A DNA stretch of 22,551 nucleotides from an uncultured Allofournierella sp. Its GTDB lineage: Bacteria > Bacillota > Clostridia > Oscillospirales > Ruminococcaceae. The position numbers and the translations under genes are program-made. Below, in pieces: positions 14,849-22,004 of this stretch (its first letter is position 1; every line of letters starts with the position of its first letter). The notes under the pieces were generated by a model that saw only the letters and a program-made list of their open reading frames with translations, was not told the origin of the DNA and made no database searches. The stretch spans positions 1-22,551 of the forward strand of contig CALWNE010000057.1 of assembly GCA_944382705.1 (NCBI GenBank), given 5' to 3'.

Positions 14849-16682
14849 AGCAGGCACCTCCCAGCAATTTATTTGCACCACAACCGCTGCACACCTTGTT
14901 GCAGGGCTGAGTAGTTTTGGCTTGTGTGGCCTTTTGGTATTCGCGTACCAGGAATTGGTGGGTAACGCCATAATCCAGGTGGCTCCAGGGTGTTAGTTCA
15001 TCCAGTCCGATAAAACGGTTGGCATAAAACGCTGTATCCAACCCAAATTCCTGGAAGGTTTTCAGCCAGGTGTCATAGCGGAAACACTCATCCCAGCCAT
15101 CAAAGATGCAGCCCTTGTGGTACGCAGCTTCGATTACATCAGCCAGCCGACGGTCTCCTTTTGCAAACACAGCTTCCAAGAAACTGGTTTTGCTGTCATG
15201 ATAGTTTACATGAATTTTTTTGCTATGCACACTGCGCAGCAGGTGCTGCTGCTTTTCGCGCAACATCTGTTCGCTATCCTGAGGCGCAAACTGGAACGGT
15301 GTGTGGGGTTTGGGTACAAAGCAGGAACAACTGATGGTTACCTGCACTCCCTTGCCTTTGGGTTTATCCGGGTTTGCATAGTACAGTTCCACAATTTTCT
15401 GGGCAGTTTCAGCAATACCAGCGATGTCGTCCATTGTTTCGGTAGGCAAGCCCATCATGAAATACAGCTTTACCGAGGTATAGCCGGCTTTGAATGCTAA
15501 GGTACAGCTTTTTTCAATTTCTTCCCAGGTGATATTCTTGTTAATTACATCCCGCAAGCGCTGAGTGCCTGCTTCCGGGGCAAAGGTTAAGCCGCTTTTT
15601 CGCACCTTTGTAGTTTTTTCAATCAAGCTCTCGCTAAAATTATCAATACGCAGCGAAGGCAGAGAGATGCTCACATGCTCTTGCTCCGTCCACGGCGCCA
15701 TCTCATCCAGCAAATTTTCTAGCTGGCTATGGTCAGAGGTGGAAAGGCTGGTCAGGCTGATTTCCTCATAACCTGTATTAGCACACAAATCCTGTGCTGC
15801 ACGGTTCAGCAAAGAAGCATCCCGCTGACGCATGGGGCGGTATATAAAACCGGCCTGACAGAACCGACAACCACGCACACAACCACGGAGCACCTCAATC
15901 TGGGCACGATCATGCACGGCGCCTACCATGGGTACGATAAAGTTTGTGGGCAGCTTTTGCGTATTCATATCCTTGATGATGGCTTTGCGCACCACTTTGG
16001 GAGCACTTTCATCATTGGGAACAACGGCTTTGATGCGGCCATCTTCCAGATATTCCACATCATAAAATGCCGGAACATAACAGCCTTCAATTTTTGCCAA
16101 ACGACGCAGTAATTCCTGCTTATTGACGCCTTCTTTTTTTGCCTGCTCTACAGTAGCGCAGACCTCCGGCAGCTGTAACTCACCCTCGCCCAACATCATC
16201 ATGTCAATGAAATCTGCTATGGGCTCTGCATTACACACACACGGGCCGCCTGCCACAATCAAAGGCCAGGTTTCATCACGGTCTGCACTGCGCAAAGGAA
16301 TTCCTGCCATATCCAGCATAGCCAGAATGTTGGTGTAAGAAAGTTCATATTGCAGGGTAAATCCAACGATATCGAACTCGGTAAGAGCATCTTTACTTTC
16401 CAGAGTGTACATAGGAATGCCCAAACGCTGCATTTCATCCTTCATGTCCAGCCAGGGCATAAAGGCCCGCTCGCACCACCAACGAGGATGCTCGTTCAGC
16501 AGCTCGTACAGAATTTTCATACCCAAAAAGGACATGCCTACTTCGTATGTATCGGGGAAACAAAAAGCGAAGCGTAAATCCACCTGGCTTTTATCCTTGA
16601 CGATGCAGCCGGGCTCACCGCCGGTATATCGCCCAGGTTTTTGCACTCTCGCCAATGCTTCTTTCAGTTTTGCATCAAACAC
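14820..16682 (-). CDS. TIGR03960 family B12-binding-type radical SAM protein
   Basis: This protein of about 620 residues is of the TIGR03960 family. The radical SAM cluster motif is C268-x3-C272-x2-C275 (RGCVRGCRFCQ), preceded by a cobalamin-binding-like domain (about 25-165). A second cysteine set, C-x3-C-x2-C, lies near the C-terminus (PCNKVCSGCGANKLLGGAC) and may bind another cluster or zinc. The reaction is unknown. A GTG at 16682 with GGAGG eight bases upstream is the better start; an ATG at 16697 has no good ribosome site and would add five residues. It has its own promoter and a leader hairpin, and overlaps the TIGR03936 partner. Confidence 0.9.
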   Translation of the reverse strand: MFDAKLKEALARVQKPGRYTGGEPGCIVKDKSQVDLRFAFCFPDTYEVGMSFLGMKILYELLNEHPRWWCERAFMPWLDMKDEMQRLGIPMYTLESKDALTEFDIVGFTLQYELSYTNILAMLDMAGIPLRSADRDETWPLIVAGGPCVCNAEPIADFIDMMMLGEGELQLPEVCATVEQAKKEGVNKQELLRRLAKIEGCYVPAFYDVEYLEDGRIKAVVPNDESAPKVVRKAIIKDMNTQKLPTNFIVPMVGAVHDRAQIEVLRGCVRGCRFCQAGFIYRPMRQRDASLLNRAAQDLCANTGYEEISLTSLSTSDHSQLENLLDEMAPWTEQEHVSISLPSLRIDNFSESLIEKTTKVRKSGLTFAPEAGTQRLRDVINKNITWEEIEKSCTLAFKAGYTSVKLYFMMGLPTETMDDIAGIAETAQKIVELYYANPDKPKGKGVQVTISCSCFVPKPHTPFQFAPQDSEQMLREKQQHLLRSVHSKKIHVNYHDSKTSFLEAVFAKGDRRLADVIEAAYHKGCIFDGWDECFRYDTWLKTFQEFGLDTAFYANRFIGLDELTPWSHLDYGVTHQFLVREYQKATQAKTTQPCNKVCSGCGANKLLGGACFDYSSNLVH

Positions 16683-16703
16683 TGATTCATCCTCCATTTA
16701 ATG

Positions 16704-16741
16704 CCAAGGTACCGCCTTTGGGGGCTACCGTACCTACTTGG
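16704..16741 (-). promoter_or_regulatory. Leader hairpin upstream of the radical SAM gene
   Basis: The 5' leader can fold as CCAA/TTGG, then GGTAC/GTACC, then GCC-CCCAAA-GGC, with small bulges. It starts only a few bases after the predicted transcription start and ends about eight bases before the GGAGG. It may affect stability or translation; no known riboswitch is recognised. Confidence 0.45.
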
Positions 16742-16751
16742 TGTCTGTTCT

Positions 16752-16780
16752 ATTGTAACCGATACCGCCGCAAAATGCAA
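16752..16780 (-). promoter_or_regulatory. Promoter of the radical SAM pair
   Basis: A -10 TACAAT (16752-16757) lies exactly 17 bases from a -35 TTGCAT (16775-16780) on the minus strand. It sits in the 170-base gap after the M50 protease gene and separates that unit from the radical SAM genes. Confidence 0.8.
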
Positions 16781-16852
16781 TTTTATCTTGGTGAATGGAG
16801 TATTTCTACGGTTATTCCCCTCTATTGCCGTAGTGTGGACTGAGATTTCCAC

Positions 16853-17320
16853 CTAATAATGCCGGTTTTTTACATTCAGATTTCTTGGATGTTCTTTTGT
16901 GTATAACTTGTACACTGCTTGTAGGATTCGCCTGCCATCCAATGCTCCGAAAGGCAGTAAATTAAAACCGCCAACCAGCAAATTTACTGTGCCAAAAAAG
17001 AACAGCCAGTAACTTGCATGCCGCAATACCATATAAATTTGTGCTGCTGCTGCGCAAATCAAATTTATTAAAGGGCCAGCTGCTGCCAATAAAACCATCT
17101 GCCTGGAAGTAAAATCCCAAGGAACTATCTGTAAGCCAATGCCAGTTGGCGAAAGCGTAAGTTCAGGCAGACTCTTTTTGTAGTAAATCCATACCATCAC
17201 ATGACCGATTTCGTGAAGCAGCGATGAGAGTAAGCTAATTCGCAAGATGCCGGTTGTATCCTGCACTAGCAGCAGATAGAGCATACAAAGAGTGAACATC
17301 GGATACTTCACTCGAATCAT
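16853..17320 (-). CDS. Short M50 (site-2 type) protease, SpoIVFB-like
   Basis: This 155-residue membrane protein has the M50 zinc motif H36-E37-x-x-H40 (LLHEIGH) and the third-ligand segment NLLPFGALDGRR with D128. Three or four membrane segments are visible (about 8-20, 25-46, 75-97, 103-122). SpoIVFB cleaves pro-sigma-K in the forespore outer membrane; the B. subtilis protein is much longer and has a CBS domain, which is absent here. The ATG at 17320 overlaps the upstream M23 gene as ATGA and has GGAGA upstream. M23-M50 order and a TIGR03960 neighbour match the spoIVF locus of Clostridia, so a SpoIVFB role is likely but not proven. Confidence 0.85.
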   Translation of the reverse strand: MIRVKYPMFTLCMLYLLLVQDTTGILRISLLSSLLHEIGHVMVWIYYKKSLPELTLSPTGIGLQIVPWDFTSRQMVLLAAAGPLINLICAAAAQIYMVLRHASYWLFFFGTVNLLVGGFNLLPFGALDGRRILQAVYKLYTKEHPRNLNVKNRHY

Positions 17321-18132
17321 GCAGCGTTCTCCAATGCTTTTTCTGGGTTGTAGCAAACTCCATCCTTATACAACTCAAGATGGAGGTGGGGCCCCGTTGC
17401 TTGACCGGTTTGCCCTACCGTTCCCAAACAATCACCGGATTTCACGGCCTGGCCTGTACGAACAAAAACATATTGCAGATGACTGTATTTTGAAGATGTT
17501 CCATCTGAGTGTTGTATCAAGATATAATTTCCATAAGAATCGCTCCATCCGCTTTTTTGTACTATGCCGGGTAAAACAGGGTAAATCAAAGTACCTTCCG
17601 ATGCCGCCAAATCGCATCCCTTATGAAACTTTTCTTCCCCCAGAATCGGGTCACTTCTCCATCCATAAGAGGAAGTAAGTGTATATTGCTCTACTGGCAG
17701 TGACAGTTGACAGTTTGACTGAAAAAATTCCAAACTGCATCCTTGCGGGGCCTTCTTTTTAAACGAAAAAAAGTTGCCCGCCCCCTGCCCTATCAGTGCT
17801 GGTTGCTGTGCCAAGCATTGCTGCAACGAATGCTTTAACTTACCTGCCCATACCTCCAGAGAACGGTCTGAAAATTGAATCACCCGATACTCCGACCAAA
17901 ACTCCAATCCATTGCTTAGCTGATGGGTATAGGTTCGCTGTATCGATTGATACAGGGCAGGAGTTATATGTCGACAACATATAATCCCTGCCACCAGTGC
18001 TGCGCAAATCACCATCTGCATCCAAGCCAGAGAAAAACCTTGTATTACCAATTTTTTTGGCGGCCTTGCAGTACTTTTTTGCGCTGATTCGTTCTTTTGC
18101 ATTCCATTCAAGCGATAGTCCTCAGAATTCAT
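17317..18132 (-). CDS. Membrane-anchored M23 peptidase-like protein, SpoIVFA-like
   Basis: This 271-residue protein has a short cytoplasmic N-terminus, one membrane segment (about 33-52), a linker, and a C-terminal LytM/M23 domain (about 150-265). The M23 residues look intact: H170-x3-D174, H218 and H249-x-H251 (GPHLHLEL). In B. subtilis SpoIVFA the domain only holds SpoIVFB inactive. The start at 18132 is chosen because AAGGAGG lies eight bases before it; an ATG two codons upstream is too close to that site. It overlaps the M50 gene by four bases, so the two products probably form one complex. It could also be a wall hydrolase or its activator. Confidence 0.85.
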   Translation of the reverse strand: MNSEDYRLNGMQKNESAQKSTARPPKKLVIQGFSLAWMQMVICAALVAGIICCRHITPALYQSIQRTYTHQLSNGLEFWSEYRVIQFSDRSLEVWAGKLKHSLQQCLAQQPALIGQGAGNFFSFKKKAPQGCSLEFFQSNCQLSLPVEQYTLTSSYGWRSDPILGEEKFHKGCDLAASEGTLIYPVLPGIVQKSGWSDSYGNYILIQHSDGTSSKYSHLQYVFVRTGQAVKSGDCLGTVGQTGQATGPHLHLELYKDGVCYNPEKALENAA

Positions 18133-18180
18133 TTGCATTGCCTCCTTGTGGATCATTCTGTACAAACTATGCTTCTTGGC

Positions 18181-18208
18181 AAAAAAATAGAGCGGCCAAA
18201 GGCCGCTC
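18181..18208 (-). terminator. Terminator of ppk
   Basis: GAGCGGCC-TTT-GGCCGCTC is a perfect eight-base-pair GC-rich hairpin on the minus strand followed by TATTTTTTT. It lies ten bases past the polyphosphate kinase stop codon and separates it from the M23-M50 unit. Confidence 0.95.
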
Positions 18209-18217
18209 GATGAAAAC

Positions 18218-20422
18218 TTATTTTCTACGCCGGGGTTTTGCTGTAACCTTCACCTTAACAACAACTTTTCTGGCTGCTCTATCTGGCTTTAATTGCGGCT
18301 TCTCCATATTTTGAGGCTGATGCTGTGCCGGCAGCTCTACGCTGTTCGTCAACAGCTTTTTGTCTAATTCAAAGCCATCTTTGAAATAATTATACAATTC
18401 CATCTGGCTGTCGACCCTGGGCTCTCCAGGCTGCGCCTTTACCTTTGCATAACTTCCATCAGGCATCATTTCACAAGCATTCACATTGTCGCTCAGTTCC
18501 AATTCCAGCAATCCCCGCAGCTTGTAAGCCAGTACTCGGTCTGGAATCTTAATACCAACCTCTACACGGCGTTCTGTATTGCGGGTAAGAAAATCACCGG
18601 ATGCAATATATACCCTCAGGTCATCCCCTTCCCCGAAACAATAGATGCGGGAATGCTCCAGATAACGGCCCACAATGCTGCGCACATGTACATTTTCGGT
18701 CAATCCTGGAACACCTACACGCATACAGCAGATACCACGGATAATCATATCAATCCGTACTCCTGCACTGGATGCCTGCGCAATTTTTTCTATCACATTT
18801 TTATCGCTCAGGGAGTTGTTTTTAAAGATAATGCGGGCGGGTTTCCCTTCCTGCGCCTTCTGAATCTCCCGATCCATTTCGGCAAGGAGCACACTTTTAA
18901 ACCCGAGAGGAGCTACCAGAAGATTGCGTGTGTTGGCCGTTAACCGCTCCACTGCCAGGTCGTTAAAAACAGCGGCGGCTTCTTCGCCTACCTCTTGTCG
19001 GGTAGTTACATAGGCTAGGTCGGTGTATTGTTCGCTGGTTTTTTCGTTGTAATTGCCGGTACCAATCTGAGTGGTATAGTGATAACCGTCTTCCTTGCGG
19101 CGGGTGATAAGAGTTAGCTTGGAATGAACTTTATAGTCCTCTAAGCCATACAGAACCGTACATCCAGCGTCTTCCAACTGTTTGGACCAATCAATGTTAT
19201 TTTGTTCGTCAAAGCGTGCTCGCAGCTCTACCACTGCAACTACTTCTTTTCCGTTTTCCGCAGCAGAAACCAATGCCTGCACAATTTGCGAATCCCTGGC
19301 CATGCGGTATAAGGTCATTTTAATGGATATTACTTCCGGGTCAAAAGCTGCACGCATCAACATCTGAATAAAAGGTCGGATTGCTTGGTAGGGGTAGGCA
19401 ATCAGCACATCCTTGCTTTGAACAGCCTGACCTAAATCGTAACCATAGGGGGCTGGCATAGGCTTTGCGGGGGGATAAAACAAAGGCGTGTGACCCTCGT
19501 TATGCAGCCGATTCGCCAATCGGAAGAACAGCGAAAGATCCAATGGACTGGTTTGGGAAATGCACTGCTGATGAGGAAGAACCAACTTTTCGCACAGATA
19601 CCGCTGAATTTCCTGCGGTGGATGATTCCAAAACTGAATTCTCACCGCCGCCAGTTTGCGCCGCTTTTTCAGCAGTTCACTCATAACCTGCCGGTAGTCG
19701 ATATCCTGATCAAACATACCTTCCTGTACATCAATATCGGCATTTCGAGTAACACGGAACATACATTTTTTCTGGAGCATGCCTTTTGGGAACACCAATT
19801 CCGCAAAATGGTAAATCAGTTCTTCCACCAGACCATAATAAACGCCGTCCTCTTTTTTGAGATACAGCACTCGCTCAGACTGCGTTCCAATGGGAATAAT
19901 GCCGTACGAAACCTTAGCATCCCCCTTAGCTTTTAAGGTAGCACAAAGATAAATTTCCTGGTTTCGCAAAAACGGGAACGGATGGCGATGATCGATGATT
20001 TGAGGGGAAAGTACAGGGAACAACTCGTTTTGGAAATAGCGTTTCCAAAACTTCTCGTCTTCTTTACTTAACTGCTCAAAATCAATTTTATGATAACCAA
20101 TTTCCGATAAGCTTTCCCACAGTCGATGTACATACTTATCACACTGCTGCTGCATTAGGGCGGTTTTTTCCATAATCGCAGCTAGCTGCTGTGCCGGTGT
20201 TAAATTGGTTTTATTATCTGTTATTTCATTTTTTAGCAGAGTTCGGTCGTACAGAGAGCCCACCCGAACCATAAAAAATTCATCCAGATTGCTTCCGTAA
20301 ATCGCAGCAAACTTCATTTGTTCCGCCAGCGGCACAGTTTTATCTTTACTAAGTGCCAAAACTCGCTTGTTGAAATCCAACCAACTTAGTTCTCGATTGA
20401 TGTAAATTGTTGCATTGCTCAT
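18218..20422 (-). CDS. ppk1: Polyphosphate kinase 1
   Basis: This 734-residue enzyme reversibly makes polyphosphate from ATP. The N-terminal NRELSWLDFNKRVL signature is at 9-22. The autophosphorylated histidine is H433 in DYKVHSKLTLI, and GTGNYNEKTSEQYTDLAY and a second PLD-like half follow. Beyond the usual end there is a tail of about 40 residues that is proline/glutamine-rich and then strongly basic (last residues KPRRRK). The frame opens at 20458, but the ATG at 20422 has AAGGGGG nine bases upstream and gives the normal start. It lies 32 bases after the ComEA-like gene and ends at a strong terminator. Confidence 0.96.
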   Translation of the reverse strand: MSNATIYINRELSWLDFNKRVLALSKDKTVPLAEQMKFAAIYGSNLDEFFMVRVGSLYDRTLLKNEITDNKTNLTPAQQLAAIMEKTALMQQQCDKYVHRLWESLSEIGYHKIDFEQLSKEDEKFWKRYFQNELFPVLSPQIIDHRHPFPFLRNQEIYLCATLKAKGDAKVSYGIIPIGTQSERVLYLKKEDGVYYGLVEELIYHFAELVFPKGMLQKKCMFRVTRNADIDVQEGMFDQDIDYRQVMSELLKKRRKLAAVRIQFWNHPPQEIQRYLCEKLVLPHQQCISQTSPLDLSLFFRLANRLHNEGHTPLFYPPAKPMPAPYGYDLGQAVQSKDVLIAYPYQAIRPFIQMLMRAAFDPEVISIKMTLYRMARDSQIVQALVSAAENGKEVVAVVELRARFDEQNNIDWSKQLEDAGCTVLYGLEDYKVHSKLTLITRRKEDGYHYTTQIGTGNYNEKTSEQYTDLAYVTTRQEVGEEAAAVFNDLAVERLTANTRNLLVAPLGFKSVLLAEMDREIQKAQEGKPARIIFKNNSLSDKNVIEKIAQASSAGVRIDMIIRGICCMRVGVPGLTENVHVRSIVGRYLEHSRIYCFGEGDDLRVYIASGDFLTRNTERRVEVGIKIPDRVLAYKLRGLLELELSDNVNACEMMPDGSYAKVKAQPGEPRVDSQMELYNYFKDGFELDKKLLTNSVELPAQHQPQNMEKPQLKPDRAARKVVVKVKVTAKPRRRK

Positions 20423-20454
20423 ACTTGTATTCCCCCTTTTAGCCTTTGAAGTAA

Positions 20455-20832
20455 TCACTTAATGCAGACCCTGTCTCCCCACTCATCTAACATCTGCTGA
20501 GTAACGCCCTTGACCTGTAACACATCTTGCACAGATTTGAATGGCCCATGGATTTGTCGATAGTCCAAAATCAACTGCGCTTTTTTGGAGCCAATGCCTG
20601 GTAAACTCTCTAGGCCTTGCGCATCAGCATGATTCAAATCCACCTGCAAAAGCTCTTGCATTGAAAAAGATTCCGTCGCAATTGGTCGATATGTAATCTG
20701 ATACAGTGGCGGAGTCCATATAAAAGCTCCTAGCAAAATCCCGGCAAGCGCTGCGACGCAAGCAAGTGGCATGGCACCAACTTTTTGACTAAAACGAAGT
20801 AAGGTCCGCCCTATCTTTTTTATAAAAACCAA
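20455..20832 (-). CDS. Membrane-anchored helix-hairpin-helix protein (ComEA-like)
   Basis: This 125-residue protein has a basic N-terminus, one membrane segment (about 20-40), and a C-terminal pair of helix-hairpin-helix motifs (about 65-122, with VDLNHADAQGLESLPGIGSKKAQLIL). This is the DNA-binding half of ComEA; the SLBB domain of the standard protein is missing. The best start is TTG at 20832, because GGAGGGG lies five bases before it; another TTG at 20856 has a poorer site. ComEA binds DNA at the cell surface in competence, but small HhH proteins like this also occur without a competence system. No comEB/comEC neighbour is seen; it is co-transcribed with ppk1. Confidence 0.8.
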   Translation of the reverse strand: MVFIKKIGRTLLRFSQKVGAMPLACVAALAGILLGAFIWTPPLYQITYRPIATESFSMQELLQVDLNHADAQGLESLPGIGSKKAQLILDYRQIHGPFKSVQDVLQVKGVTQQMLDEWGDRVCIK

Positions 20833-20869
20833 TGCTGCCCCTCCAGATATATACAAAGAACCTAGTTAC

Positions 20870-20878
20870 AGTATACCA
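20870..20878 (-). promoter_or_regulatory. Extended -10 promoter of the ComEA-like/ppk unit
   Basis: TGGTATACT on the minus strand is a near-consensus extended -10 box about 38 bases before the TTG start. No matching -35 is visible. Confidence 0.6.
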
Positions 20879-20926
20879 CACTCCAACATTGTGGGTTGTT
20901 AAAAATCTGAAAAAACACAAGTTTGG

Positions 20927-20998
20927 AATTAAAAATGCCACCATGCTACTTTGAAGAAACCCTGATTACGGTTCACCTCATTGAGCCATGGTGGCATT
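20927..20998 (-). terminator. Long-stem terminator after the transketolase genes
   Basis: AATGCCACCATG and CATGGTGGCATT (20987-20998 and 20934-20945) form a perfect 12-base-pair stem followed by TTTTTAATT on the minus strand. The 41-base loop can hold an inner hairpin (GAACC with GGGTTTC). It lies about 50 bases after the transketolase C-subunit stop and ends that operon. Confidence 0.85.
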
Positions 20999-21049
20999 GA
21001 TCATAAGCAGTTACACTCCTGGAATTGCCAGGGAAGGATTGCCTTTAGT

Positions 21050-22000
21050 TTACTTTTTTGCGATTGCTTTTTTTACAGTTTCAGCAATTTTTTCCGCTGT
21101 CAGGCCATATACTTTGAGCAACTCTTCTGCAGGGCCAGACTGACCGAACTCATCCATCACCGCCACTGCTTCAATGGCACAAGTGCAGCTATTCTGCATT
21201 AAAGCTTCGCAAGTAGCGCTGTACAAGCCGCCAATAATGCTATGCTCCTCAGCAGTTACAAGGGCACCGGTCTTTTTCGCAGCCTGGCAGACAGCCTGTG
21301 CATCGAAGGGTTTAATAGTGTGCATATTCAGCACCTGCACTTCGATTCCCTCATCCTTCAGCATATCGGCAGCTTCCATGGCTCTTGCAACCATCAATCC
21401 GGTAGCAACAATGGTTGCATCTGTGCCCTCACGCAGGGTAACAGCCTTGCCAATCTCAAACTGATAGCTCTCGGAATTGTTAATAACAGGTACAGGCAAC
21501 CGGCCCAATCGAACATAGACAGGACCATTATGAGCCGCAGCAGCACGCAATGCCTGGGCTGTTTCGGTGTCGTCCGAAGGATTGATGACCACCATGCCAG
21601 GAATGTTACGCATCAGTGCAATATCTTCCAAACACTGATGTGTAGCACCATCTTCACCTACGGAGATACCTGCATGGCTTGCGCAGATTTTTACATTCAG
21701 GTGAGGATATCCAATGGAGTTGCGAATCTGCTCATAAGCACGGCCAGCAGCAAACATTGCGAAGCTGGAGAAAAAGGGGATTTTGCCAGCTGCTGCCAAA
21801 CCCGCTGCAATAGAGGCCATGTTGCCTTCTGCGATGCCACAGTCAAAATGCCGTTCCGGAAATTTTTCTGCAAACATGCAGGTTTTGGTGGACTCTGCCA
21901 GGTCAGCATCTAAAACTACAATGCGCTCGTTTTCGGCACCAAGCTGTGCCAGTGCCCGGCCGTAACTCTCTCGGGTTGCAATCTTTTTTACATCTGCCAT
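21050..22000 (-). CDS. Transketolase, C-terminal subunit
   Basis: This 316-residue protein carries the pyrimidine-binding and C-terminal domains of transketolase, which in this organism is split into two genes. The ThDP-activating glutamate is E58 in CGIAEGNMASIAAGLA. The SHAGISVGEDGATHQ loop and the NPSDDTETAQAL segment are typical. The enzyme moves two-carbon units between sugar phosphates in the non-oxidative pentose phosphate pathway; half-size versions are common in Clostridia and archaea. The ATG has GGAGAG eight bases upstream, and four bases separate it from the N-subunit stop, so the two are made together. Confidence 0.95.
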   Translation of the reverse strand: MADVKKIATRESYGRALAQLGAENERIVVLDADLAESTKTCMFAEKFPERHFDCGIAEGNMASIAAGLAAAGKIPFFSSFAMFAAGRAYEQIRNSIGYPHLNVKICASHAGISVGEDGATHQCLEDIALMRNIPGMVVINPSDDTETAQALRAAAAHNGPVYVRLGRLPVPVINNSESYQFEIGKAVTLREGTDATIVATGLMVARAMEAADMLKDEGIEVQVLNMHTIKPFDAQAVCQAAKKTGALVTAEEHSIIGGLYSATCEALMQNSCTCAIEAVAVMDEFGQSGPAEELLKVYGLTAEKIAETVKKAIAKK

Positions 22001-22004
22001 GCTA

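Noticed and set aside
16664..16852. A 62-codon minus-strand frame over the radical SAM promoter
   Set aside because: It would span the promoter and leader hairpin and overlap the radical SAM start; no good ribosome site or motif.
18133..18180. A possible sigma-E type promoter for the SpoIVFA/SpoIVFB-like pair (CATAGTTT as -10)
   Set aside because: Only part of the -10 matches and the -35 region lacks the expected ATA; too weak to call.
21242..21913. A 223-codon plus-strand open frame opposite the transketolase C-subunit
   Set aside because: It is a shadow of the transketolase reading frame with no promoter, no ribosome site and no motif.
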